Source: Rhynchopus sp. YZ270_cl-10 (Eukaryota; Euglenozoa; Diplonemea; Diplonemida; Diplonemidae). Taken from it: 64,000 nucleotides of DNA. The notes below the pieces were generated by a model. That model saw nothing but the letters and a program-made list of their open reading frames with translations, made no database searches and had not been told where the DNA came from. Positions 42,248-51,377 of the stretch are shown piece after piece (position 1 is the first letter of the stretch; the number at the start of each line of letters is the position of its first letter). The stretch is taken from positions 1,116,001-1,180,000 of the forward strand of contig OZ037872.1 in NCBI GenBank assembly GCA_964035575.1, read 5' to 3'. Both the position numbers and the translations under genes were made by a program.

Positions 42248-43633
42248 ATGCAGTCCGTCAACCAGCAGCCGCAGCAGCAGCCTGTCCAGAACTTTGCACA
42301 GCAGCCACAGCCTGGACTGCCAACCCCAAATGCGCCACAACTGCAACAGATGCAGCAGCAGCCTCAGCAGCAGCCGCAGCAGCAACAGATGCAGCAGCAG
42401 CAGCAGCAGCCTGTCCCATCCCCTCTGAACTTTGCACAGCAGCCGCAGCCTGGGCTTCCTGCCCCAAATGCGCCACAACTGCAGCAACAGATGCAGCAAC
42501 TAATGATGCAGCAGATGCAGCAGCAGCCTCAGATGCAGCCCGGGCAAAACTTCCCGGGATTTGCACAGCAGCAGCCTGCACCGCCAACCCTAAGCGCGGC
42601 AGAGCAGCAGCAGCAACTTAACCAGTTGCTGCAGCAGCATCAGCCACAGTCCACGGGTCGTGTGACGTCGCTGCCACAAGGAGGTGAAGGCGACGTTGTG
42701 GCAGTGATCGTGACGCTGTGCGCATCAGCAAGCTACGACCCAATGTTCGCAAAGGAAAAGCAAATTGTCGAGGGCGGGCGTGTCGCAGTGTACTCAGTGC
42801 AGTACGGCAACATGGACGTCGAGCACCTGTCGCACTGTCTTGGTGCGACGGAGGAGGACGACACAAACAAGTTTGATGGAGCAGAGAAGCGTGTTGTCAT
42901 GCAGCTGCAGAAGGACATCCAGAGTGTGGACCCTGAGTGCGTCGTCTTCAACTTCGAGTGCTGTGGTGGGTGTTCGACGGAGAAGGGTTTCCGTAACTTT
43001 GAGTACTCCGATGGTGTGATGAAAATTGTGAAGCAGCTTCTGGACAAGAGCCACATGCTCATGTTCAGCGACTTCTCTCTGAAGGCACTTCTTGCGAGAT
43101 GGGACGAAAGCAAGCTTGGGCCCAAGGTGGGGAGAGAGGTTGGAAAACTGTCATCTTCGATGGAGCTCACGTTCAAGCCTGAAGTGCTGAAGGAGTGTGT
43201 CTCTCAGCAGCTGGTGGCAGTGGGGGAGCTGTGCTCGGATGGCCACGCTGTGGTTGGTGCGATGGGGGGCACCATTATGTATGACCTGACGAACGTGGAG
43301 ACGGATGCGTACAAGGTGGAGAAGCTCACATCACTGAGGAAGGCGGACATGCGTGACGTGCGTGCGGCTGGCCACGCAGTTGTGACATACCCATCGGGTG
43401 GCTGTCTGCTGCTGTCGTGTGGACACTGGGTTGAGCTGCAGTCGCTGGGAACGACCGAGGAGAATGTGAAGGCACGCACAAAGGCACAGATGGGGGAGGT
43501 GCAGTACGCTCAGTGGGAGAACGTGTACAACGCAGCACCGGCACCACAGCAGCAGCAGATGCAACAGATGCAGGCGCAGCAGTGTGTCATGTCCAGCGCA
43601 CCCTGTCAGTACATGAACAAGAAGGGCTACTGA
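42248..43633 (+). CDS. Gln-rich protein with a conserved-looking 300-residue domain, unknown
   Basis: 461 aa. Residues 1-140 are Gln/Pro/Met-rich (CAG-type codons), with two near copies of a segment NFAQQPQPGLP-APNAPQLQQ. Residues about 140-435 form a compact non-repetitive domain with several Cys (FNFECCGGCSTEKGF, VVGAMGGTIMYDL, CLLLSCGHWVEL). The end is again Gln-rich. The C-terminal domain does not match anything I can name. Open frame extends 36 nt upstream from a TTG; the first ATG, 42248, directly follows CTCAG and was chosen. The pyrimidine-rich stretch with CTACAG at about 42182-42187 is an alternative acceptor. Confidence 0.75.
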   Translation: MQSVNQQPQQQPVQNFAQQPQPGLPTPNAPQLQQMQQQPQQQPQQQQMQQQQQQPVPSPLNFAQQPQPGLPAPNAPQLQQQMQQLMMQQMQQQPQMQPGQNFPGFAQQQPAPPTLSAAEQQQQLNQLLQQHQPQSTGRVTSLPQGGEGDVVAVIVTLCASASYDPMFAKEKQIVEGGRVAVYSVQYGNMDVEHLSHCLGATEEDDTNKFDGAEKRVVMQLQKDIQSVDPECVVFNFECCGGCSTEKGFRNFEYSDGVMKIVKQLLDKSHMLMFSDFSLKALLARWDESKLGPKVGREVGKLSSSMELTFKPEVLKECVSQQLVAVGELCSDGHAVVGAMGGTIMYDLTNVETDAYKVEKLTSLRKADMRDVRAAGHAVVTYPSGGCLLLSCGHWVELQSLGTTEENVKARTKAQMGEVQYAQWENVYNAAPAPQQQQMQQMQAQQCVMSSAPCQYMNKKGY

Positions 43634-44685
43634 ACTACTTGATACCTTTTGAGACCCTTGTTGCTAAACGGTGCATTGTTCTTGAATGTGAATGCCATTC
43701 CTCTATGCCTGAGATGCGTTTTGGCACCTTTTTCAACGACTCTTTCTTTTCATTTTGCCCCCCTTTTTTCCCCCTCATCACTTCTAGCTGAAGAGTGGGG
43801 TTTTCTTGTTTTCTTGATTTTATTTGAACTCGTGGCTCCGAGAGGTGCTTCACTTCCACAACTTTCAAAACAAAAAACAAAACCTTTCCCCCCCCCCGAC
43901 TTAGAAAGCTATATTTACCCCCCCTCAAAAATAGGATGGGGGGTTTTTTTTTTACGACTTTCTTACATCTTGCAATTGTTAACAGTCAGGACACTTTTTT
44001 CACAAAATTCGATGTTTCTGCTAGAAATTCCACTGGCAGTTCGCGTTTCTCCTACACCAATTGTTCTTTGCATATTTTGGGGGGTTTTTTGTGTCATCAA
44101 TTTATTGATTGCATATGATGAAATTACTTTGTGTGTGTGTCGAAAAGTTACTCCCGGGTGACATCCTAGCCAGTCATCCTTTTTGATAGCGTAATTTTTT
44201 TGATCGAAATTGTTTCGGAAACCTTGAGACATCATGCACCCCCCTCTCTGGTGGGCAGATGTATTTGCTTCAAGTATTCTTCCCCCATTTAAAATGATTG
44301 GTGTTGCGTTCCTTGCTCCGTTTCCCTAAAAGGAATGGTATAAAAACAAACAAAGTTTTCAGTTAAAAAAAGAACTGCGCAAAGGGTACTGTCTGCACCC
44401 TCAAAAGCTCCCAACAATAAAAACAAAAAACCCCCACCAAGCAACAAAAAGAAATCACCCAATATCCCTCACCCACCCTTTTTATTATTATTACGCACAC
44501 TACTTTGTGAGCCGACCCACTTTGTCTCATCCCTCGACTTCTATTCAAAACACCCCTCCTTTTTCAGCCCCTCCCTTTCCCCTACACTTTTTTTTTCTTT
44601 CTTCCCTCTCTCCTCTCTCCTCTTTTTTTGCTGTCTTTGTTGCGGAGAACAAAAACTATGGAGAGATAGAATAGTAGTCCTTTTT
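43634..44685. other. spacer without a supported gene
   Basis: Family C copy at 43700-43755, C-runs near 43890-43925, and pyrimidine tracts up to the Fab1 gene. Confidence 0.55.
43700..43755 (+). repeat. family C element, copy 5
   Basis: CCTGAGATGCGTTTTGGCAC then TTTTTCAACGACTCTTTC. Confidence 0.6.
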
Positions 44686-44735
44686 GGTGACTAAGCACCG
44701 AGGCTTAGGTTCATCTTTTATAATTATTTTTTTCT
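44686..44735 (+). repeat. family A hairpin upstream of Fab1-like gene
   Basis: GGTGACTAAGCACCGAGGCT then TAGGTTCATCTTTTATAAT; less than 100 bp before the start codon. Confidence 0.75.
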
Positions 44736-44781
44736 TTTCTTTCTCTTTTTCTCTCTAACAATCCTCCTCTCCCTCTTCTCA

Positions 44782-47700
44782 ATGCAACACAATGTATGGG
44801 GTGTCAATGATGTTGAAGATGGATCTACCAGCTCCGTTCTATGTGGTGTGTGGAAAGAGTTAACGTCTGCCGTAAAGGAGGTTCTTGCGAAAGGGGGTAT
44901 AATAGAGGGAGGGTTTAGTGATGAGAAGGGATGGGTTGAGTGCCTTGCAAAAATCGCGTGGAGGCTTTCGGTTGATCGACAAACAAATGATTCTGTTGTT
45001 ACTCCGTCTAATTCACCGAAAGACGACTCGCTTATTGACATTGCATCATTAAGGCCAAAGAAGATCTTCGATCTATTCAGATCCTCTGAATCCCCTACCA
45101 CACCACCTCCCCACTCAACTTTCCCTCGAGAGCCAACCGAAGAATCGGTTCTTCCACCCCAAATCCTTTTTGCAGAAGGAGAGTTTTCCTTAAAGGATGT
45201 TTTCTACGTAAAAGGAGGATTTGCCGTAGAAGCGCCACGTGGTAAAGGGTCTGGCGTTGCATCGGCAGGGTTGATCGCAGTAGCACGACATTCCACAAAA
45301 AAAACCCATTTTACCGCGCAAAATGACCACTGTGTATTATCGCTTTTCTCTGGGAGGGTTGAAGCACGCGAAGGGTGTACCCCATCTTGGGTGATTGATG
45401 GGTTAGGTGAAACGAAGGTTGCAGAAATTCATCGTTTTTTAGGTCGATTAGATCGACATAATGAAAGCACCGATGTTACCAGGATTGAAGGCGCTTCTTT
45501 GCGACAGATCTCACCAAATCGCTCTTTTTTGTGCATTAGTAAAGCAGGCGAGGCGAATTCTTTGATTCTCCCTAGGGTCTCTGGGATTGATACGGAACAT
45601 CTACGAACCGCGTTGTCATGCCTCGTCCAGGTGTGTGTCAGACTGCGTGACCATCTTCTCTTTACGGCATCTCTTAAGTTGACCACGTCCCCTCCGGTGT
45701 TTCCAGTTGTTGCAGAGAGAGATTCTATGTATCTTACTAAGGTCATTGTGTTCACACCAGATGATGGAGAGGAAGGGAAAACTTCAGTGCACTTTGGAGG
45801 CTATTCGTCTGAGTTGTATTATAACGTTCCGGTGTCGGTGTATCATGTAGGGGATGCAAAGAATAGGCAGAATGTCCCGGTGTCTCAGCTGTTTGGGTTG
45901 TTAGGTGTGGTAGGCGCGAAGCGGATATTTTTTCGACACCGTGCGATGCTTGTCATAGAGAGGGTAGAAGTGCAGGGGGAGGGCGTGTTGGGGGAGGTTC
46001 GGTCGGTGTGTTCGGTCTGTGGGATGGAGGCGGTGTCGGCAGGGGTTGATGCAGCGTTGGGATTGAGTGGTACCTGGTTGGTGGAGTTGTTCTTTCAAGA
46101 GGCGTGTACAGCAGCATGTGGCCACCATCTGTCGCAGCAGGTTCTTCGCTTTAGGGCGGCGGCTGATTCGCTTATTAAGGTGTATTGTCCCGCACCCCCG
46201 ACGCCATCGGCAGTGCAGCTGCCGCAGCTGTCGAATTTTCAGGAGGGTCTGCAAGGCCGTAGTTTTGTTGAAAGGGAACGAATGGAGTTGATTGAAGGCA
46301 TCGAGGAGTGCTTCGGGACGCTTAAGAAGTACGTCGCAGTGCATCGGATTGGGGAGGAGGAAGAGGAGAAGGGGGCGAAGGATACCCGCAAGCTGGACAT
46401 AATTCTTGCGAAAATTGAGGAAACTAGGGTGCTCTTTTTGGGGCAGGTGAGCGAGGTTTGGACACGGTTTTGCAAGAATTTTGAGGGCGATGGGCATGAG
46501 GATACACGACGGCCTTTGGTTTTTGAGGAGGGTGATGAGGTGTTGTACTTGACAGAATCATTTGAAAACAAGCTTGCAACGATGTGCGAGAACAGCAAGA
46601 ATGTGGCGATTGCAACGTGCATATCTGAGATGAACCTCGCACGGCGGCGCCTTCGTGGCAACATCGTTGCGTGGAGTCGTGAACTCGGTGATGCCAATGA
46701 ATTCCTCCTCAACTTCTCTGTTATCCGGTTCATTCAGCATACCAACACCTTCCGCAGCACCATTTTTGTCACAAACGACTTCGACCCCTCCGGCACCCCG
46801 CAAAAAACAAAGTCGCCCCCAACCGGCTCGCTTGCGACATTAGGTAACAAACACCTGACCATCCTCCCTCGCGTTGCAGAGCCTACCTCTATCTTTGCCT
46901 TCACCATAGCATGGATTCCAAAACGTCAGGTAAAACGTAGTGGGCAACCCGCAGGGGAAGCATGGAACAGTACGATATGCTTTGCAATGCTAGCGGGGAG
47001 TGCAGAAGAGGACAGATTTGATGAAGATCGCACCCAATCTCAATCACCCCATGTTACCGTAAAGCTACTACCATTTAGCGCAACAGAAGAAAGGTCTGCA
47101 CCAAAACAAGCGTTTCTCCGCAAAAAGCGTAAAACCTACGCAACACAACACACAACAGCCCCTGAGGAGGTGGCACCAAAGGATCTCTCTTGTACCGTCT
47201 TTTTTGCGCGAAAATTTTTGGCCTTGCAATGGCTTCTGGAAGACCGTGGTGGATGCCCATCTGGGGTATTAACAAGCCTCTCGCGGTGCCGCCGTTTTTT
47301 TTCTCAAGGAGGAAAATCTGGAGCCTCATTCTTCCTCACGTTAGATAATAAATACATTGCAAAGGAGTTGAGTCTAGGGCAGTTAAAGCAGTTTGAGGGT
47401 ATCGCGAAGGAATATTTTATGTATATCGGTGAGGTTTTAAAGGGGAAGAAGGTGAGCGCCCTGGCGAAGATCGTAGGCGTCTTTAAAACCACGTTGAATG
47501 GAGTGGAAACGGTGTGGATTGTGCAGGAAAATGTGTTTTATCCTAATGAGCCTTGTGAGAGTGGGGTTTTTGATTTAAAAGGAGCGTTTCAAGGCAGAAC
47601 CGCGCCGGTTGCGAATAACGTAAAGCTAGACCGGGATCTGCTGGCAGCAATGGCTGGGAACAGTTTTTTCGCATTAACGCCCTGTGGTACGTCAGTGTTG

Positions 47701-47970
47701 AGGCAGGCGATAGCGAATGATACAAAGCTGCTCTCGCAGTGGGATGTCATGGACTATTCCTTGGTGGTCATGGAAAAGGATCGTGTCCTGGTAGTGGGGG
47801 TGGTCGATTATCTCCAAGCCTTTACCCGCATCAAGCTTGCAGAGTCCGTGGTCAAGGGGCTTCTCTCAGAGTCTGCCTGTGTGGTTGCCCCTGCCAAGTA
47901 CCGCGACCGTTTCCGCAATGCAATCGAATGCTATTTTGTCGGTGTTCCGTCAAAGCCGGTTGCTGGGTAG
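44782..47970 (+). CDS. FAB1-like: Fab1/PIKfyve-like phosphatidylinositol 3-phosphate 5-kinase
   Basis: 1062 aa, no intron. C-terminal 240 residues are a PIPK-type lipid kinase: SGASFFLTLDNKYIAKEL (ATP-binding Lys), LAKIVGVFKTT, GVFDLKGAFQGR (substrate-side DLKG motif), WDVMDYSLVV and VVGVVDYLQAFT (the metal-binding D). Around residues 410-460 a Cys-rich block (VCSVCGMEA, then CTAACGHH) matches the CCR region of Fab1. The enzyme makes PtdIns(3,5)P2 on endosomes and lysosome-like organelles. No FYVE zinc finger is visible at the N terminus and the chaperonin-like region is hard to recognise, so membrane targeting may differ from yeast and animals. A family A hairpin (44686-44735) and a long pyrimidine tract, without AG, lie just upstream of ATG. 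Confidence 0.85.
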   Translation: MQHNVWGVNDVEDGSTSSVLCGVWKELTSAVKEVLAKGGIIEGGFSDEKGWVECLAKIAWRLSVDRQTNDSVVTPSNSPKDDSLIDIASLRPKKIFDLFRSSESPTTPPPHSTFPREPTEESVLPPQILFAEGEFSLKDVFYVKGGFAVEAPRGKGSGVASAGLIAVARHSTKKTHFTAQNDHCVLSLFSGRVEAREGCTPSWVIDGLGETKVAEIHRFLGRLDRHNESTDVTRIEGASLRQISPNRSFLCISKAGEANSLILPRVSGIDTEHLRTALSCLVQVCVRLRDHLLFTASLKLTTSPPVFPVVAERDSMYLTKVIVFTPDDGEEGKTSVHFGGYSSELYYNVPVSVYHVGDAKNRQNVPVSQLFGLLGVVGAKRIFFRHRAMLVIERVEVQGEGVLGEVRSVCSVCGMEAVSAGVDAALGLSGTWLVELFFQEACTAACGHHLSQQVLRFRAAADSLIKVYCPAPPTPSAVQLPQLSNFQEGLQGRSFVERERMELIEGIEECFGTLKKYVAVHRIGEEEEEKGAKDTRKLDIILAKIEETRVLFLGQVSEVWTRFCKNFEGDGHEDTRRPLVFEEGDEVLYLTESFENKLATMCENSKNVAIATCISEMNLARRRLRGNIVAWSRELGDANEFLLNFSVIRFIQHTNTFRSTIFVTNDFDPSGTPQKTKSPPTGSLATLGNKHLTILPRVAEPTSIFAFTIAWIPKRQVKRSGQPAGEAWNSTICFAMLAGSAEEDRFDEDRTQSQSPHVTVKLLPFSATEERSAPKQAFLRKKRKTYATQHTTAPEEVAPKDLSCTVFFARKFLALQWLLEDRGGCPSGVLTSLSRCRRFFSQGGKSGASFFLTLDNKYIAKELSLGQLKQFEGIAKEYFMYIGEVLKGKKVSALAKIVGVFKTTLNGVETVWIVQENVFYPNEPCESGVFDLKGAFQGRTAPVANNVKLDRDLLAAMAGNSFFALTPCGTSVLRQAIANDTKLLSQWDVMDYSLVVMEKDRVLVVGVVDYLQAFTRIKLAESVVKGLLSESACVVAPAKYRDRFRNAIECYFVGVPSKPVAG

Positions 47971-47995
47971 GTGTTGTTTTTTGTTTTTTTTCTTT

Positions 47996-48032
47996 TTGCA
48001 TGGAGCTGCGTTTTTAGCATGTTTCGTATTGT
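47996..48032 (+). repeat. family C element, copy 6
   Basis: GCATGGAGCTGCGTTTTTAG then CATGTTTCGTATTGTG. Confidence 0.55.
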
Positions 48033-48512
48033 GAGTTTAATTTTTGATAAAAACACAACTTAGTGTCAATTCTAAAAAAGATTGGAGGCAGCGCTGCAAA
48101 CAAAACAAAACGGATTGAAAAAAAAAAAAAAAAAAACAGAAGCTTGCTTTGTTCTTTGAGTCATTTTAACTACAACAACCTTCAGTTTTAACACATTTTT
48201 TTTTCGTCGGTTTGTTGGCTTTGAGCGTCCAAACAAAAAACCTGATCTTTTTTGAAAAATCCCTTGTTGGGAGTTTTGTGCCTTGTTTGTCTTTTTTTCC
48301 TGTAGGTAAAATTAGAACCTCAGTTTGTTGAGATAAGGGTTGAGAAGGGGGGGAGGGGGAGGGGGGGTGTTTAACTACTGTTGCAGAGCGTGACATAATT
48401 CATCTTTTCAAAGATTTTCTTGCTGCCTGACTTTTTGTTGTTGTTCGTTTGCCGGTTTTCTGTTAAAGAGGGTTTGTGTTGTTTTGCCCTATTTCTCTCT
48501 CTTCACCCTTAA

Positions 48513-48545
48513 GCAGACTAAGCGCGAGGCTTAGGTTCATCCCCA
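48513..48545 (+). repeat. family A hairpin
   Basis: CAGACTAAGCGCGAGGCTTA then GGTTCATCC. Confidence 0.7.
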
Positions 48546-48629
48546 TTCTCCCCCTTATTTTTCTTCAAAGGGAAAATTTTTCTCGGCGAAATTTTCGGGG
48601 AAAGTTCCAAAAATTAGCTTATCCCCCCC

Positions 48630-48680
48630 TGGTATACTGCCACAAGAAGGATTTGTATTTCAAGCCAAACTTTTTTTTTT
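48630..48680 (+). repeat. family B element, copy 4
   Basis: GGTATACTGCCACAAGAAGG then ATTTGTATTTCAAGCCAAAC and a T10 run; directly followed by a family A hairpin. Confidence 0.65.
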
Positions 48681-48684
48681 GCAA

Positions 48685-48725
48685 GATGACCCTAATCAAC
48701 GAGATGCTTAGGGTCATCTTATGAA
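48685..48725 (+). repeat. family A hairpin, perfect 11 bp stem
   Basis: GATGACCCTAA (48685-48695) and TTAGGGTCATC (48708-48718) are exact reverse complements around a TCAACGAGATGC loop. Stem bases differ from other copies on both arms together. Confidence 0.85.
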
Positions 48726-49022
48726 CTGTTCTTTTGTTTTTTTTATTGGTGTGGCACTGTGAAAGAATAACCGGTGTGCAAATGCAATTTTCCATTCTGG
48801 AAAAAGACGGGAAAGAAGAAAAAAAGATACTAATTGTACGTTGTGAAATAGTCATTTTCCGCCCCCCATCACCACCACCACCACCCTTCCTTGGGTCTGG
48901 TTGTGTGTATCTAGCACGTTGTTTGCCACCAACCCACTTTCCCAACAATTTTGCTTTGATTACCTTTAACGAAGCAGATGTATTTCCAACCGTTGCCTTA
49001 TTGTTGATATGCTTTGTTTTTT

Positions 49023-49070
49023 AGGTGACCCATCACGATATGCTTAGGTTCATTTTATGAATCTCTCTTT
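49023..49070 (+). repeat. family A hairpin
   Basis: AGGTGACCCATCACGATATG then CTTAGGTTCATTTTATGAAT. Confidence 0.65.
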
Positions 49071-49440
49071 AGGTGCAAAGAGGCACTCACTCTTTTCAAG
49101 TTTTCCTTAAATACAGTCACGTCACTGTCAGAAACAAACAAACCACATAAATTAAAAAAAAGTTTGGGTACATTTAGTGCACCCTATTATACCTTCTATT
49201 CAGTAGAATAGTTAGTACCGTGTTTGTAAAAAATTTCGACCGTACTAATGTTCGACCGTAAATATGTTTGACCGTAATAAAGTTCGTCCTTTTCCGGATT
49301 TTTCTGGAAGTTCGTCCTTTTTTACGGTCGGACATTTTTACGAAGACGGTATATGAAACAAAGTTTTCCTTTAATCAGGTTTGGGCACATTTAATCCCCT
49401 ATTATACCTTCCATTCAGTAGAACAGAAAGTGTATGCCAT

Positions 49441-49485
49441 AACATTGTGTGAGACTGAGATGTGTTTTAGTTTCAACTTCTCTTA
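49441..49485 (+). repeat. family C element, copy 7
   Basis: GTGTGAGACTGAGATGTGTT then TTAGTTTCAACTTCTCTTA. Confidence 0.55.
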
Positions 49486-50223
49486 TAAAGGCGGCCCATT
49501 CCATTTCATAAGGTACGCAGACCCCCGCCGTTTTCCGTTGCGTCTTTTTTTGTGTAGAAAATATCTTTTTGGGGATCTTTGCACGTTTTAAAGTTCCCTT
49601 TCCTTTAAACAGTGTGTTGTGTGTGAGACGCATCTTTCATTTTTTTTTTCTTTGGCGACGAACGTAACGTGATTTGGATCCGCTTGAAGAGGTTGGGGTT
49701 ATCTAACCAAATATTTTTTTCACGGTGATTCCTCGGAAAATTCGTTTTTTTTTAAAGGTGTGGATTTTGGTGACCACTTTTTTGGAACACAAATCTGCTC
49801 GATTTTTAATATGTTTTTTTTTGATCAGTGGACCAAACATCGATGACCAGATATTTCAACTTTTGAGAGTTGCATGTTTGTCAATTTACCTAACTTGAGG
49901 AAATCTCATGGAACCATGTGGCTACTTCTTTCTTTGATGTGTGTACAAGAGAGGGACACCCATCTTGCAAGCTTTCTTCATTTCTCCTCCTCCTCCTGTT
50001 CGACTTATTAAATCAATGCTTCCCAAAGTGACTAAGCACCCCCCACCCCCACGAAGCCGCCCACGCTCTAACACATCCTGCCTTAGGACATATGCGCCCT
50101 AATATCTGTCACGAAATAATGTCAAAAAGATTGTATACCATTGAGTTGGAAATGCACTTTCTCCCACTCCCCCTCATCTTTTTTACAGAAAAACGAAGAC
50201 GTTGACAAAAAAAAACACAAAAA

Positions 50224-51015
50224 ATGGCCAAATTCCCTCCATGCACGTGGGCTGAGCGGAAGGATCGTCTTATTGTGACTATCGACCTTCTGTCTGCAGA
50301 GGGTACAGTCAGCTTTGAGCCGCAGCAGATTACGTATAAAGGTACAGGGAAGAAGGCGGGGGCTGAGTCTGTGGAGTGGGACTTCACGTTGGACCTGCTG
50401 AAGGAGATTGACCCTAAGGACAGTACGTCAAGGATGTCGGACAGATGCATAGAAATTGTGTGCATCAAGAAGGTCAAGGATGAGTCCTACTGGGAGAAGC
50501 TTGTCACCCAACCGAACAAAATGACGAAGAGCTGGCTCACAACGAACTGGACGCTCTACGTGGAGGAAGAGGATGAGGATGCGGAGTCCAACGCGAAGCT
50601 TGCGGGGTATGTTGCCATTTTTGTTGCGATTTTGCTTTTTCTAGATGCTTGATTTCTCTTCTTTTTTTGTGCATCGCCAATGGAAAAGTGTTCAATGAAG
50701 ATCACACCTAGAGCATGTCCAAACGATCCTTTGGTCTCGCTATTACGGGATGAGGAGGTGGTAGAAAAAATACCGCAGGAGGCTTGTGGTAGCCAAACGT
50801 TCATAGCGAAGTGCCCATGGTGACCCAGTGTGGTCGCTTTTACAGAATGTTGCAAATACGTATTCATTTATCATAAACATTGCACCCCTTTCTACAGGTT
50901 CGGCGGATACGGTGACAAAAGTAACATGCTGCCAAGTGGAGCTCTCGATGACAGTGACTCCGACGGCGGTGTGGACGACAGGCCTGCTGACATTTCGGAT
51001 ATTCTCAAACAGTGA
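50224..51015 (+). CDS. p23: p23/Sba1-type HSP90 co-chaperone (join 50224-50606, 50898-51015)
   Basis: 166 aa after splicing. A CS domain covers residues 1-115: PPCTWAERKDRLIVTIDL at the start, WDFTLDLLKEID in the middle, and SYWEKL and NWTLYVEEEDED at the end, the p23 signature. Exon 2 supplies an acidic tail (DDSDSDGGVDD) ending DISDIL, as in p23 proteins where the tail aids client binding. p23 stabilises ATP-bound HSP90. Unspliced, the ORF would end in an improbable hydrophobic 16-residue tail; the spliced version restores the known architecture. AG at 50187-50188 after a C/T tract is 36 nt before ATG. Confidence 0.88.
50607..50897 (+). other. intron of p23 gene (291 nt)
   Basis: GTATGT donor, CTTTCTACAG acceptor, phase 2 (splits a Gly codon GG|G). 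Joins KLAG to FGGYGDKSN. Confidence 0.85.
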
Positions 51016-51377
51016 GTGTAGGGCAGGGCGGGTGTGGTGCTGGGTGGTGAGCATCGGGTGGGTTGGGCTGGTGTTGCGTTTTTGGAGCAATAATGTGGAT
51101 TTTCACTATTTTTTTCTTAGATTCGGTAACGATTAAAGTGCCTGTGGGTCATTACCCTTGAGTAGCGTAAGTTTTTAAATGGTTCGCGTTCCATACAAAA
51201 ATAAGGGCGCGCAAACGCGAACTATTTTAAAAGCGTGTGCTACCCTCACACGGAAATTGCAATAAAAAAGTGCCCCTTTTTGGAATGACTCTCAACACAA
51301 TGCGTACCGACTACTTCACACCAAGCAACCCCACTTCACCCCACAGGAACCACAAAACAAAGCAAAAGGCCAAGACA

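Larger units (their letters stand above)
47971..50186. other. spacer dense in short elements
   Basis: Families C (47996, 49441), A (48513, 48685, 49023) and B (48630), plus GTTCGACCGTAAA and TTTTACGGTCGGAC inverted bits at 49225-49335. No gene seen. Confidence 0.6.
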
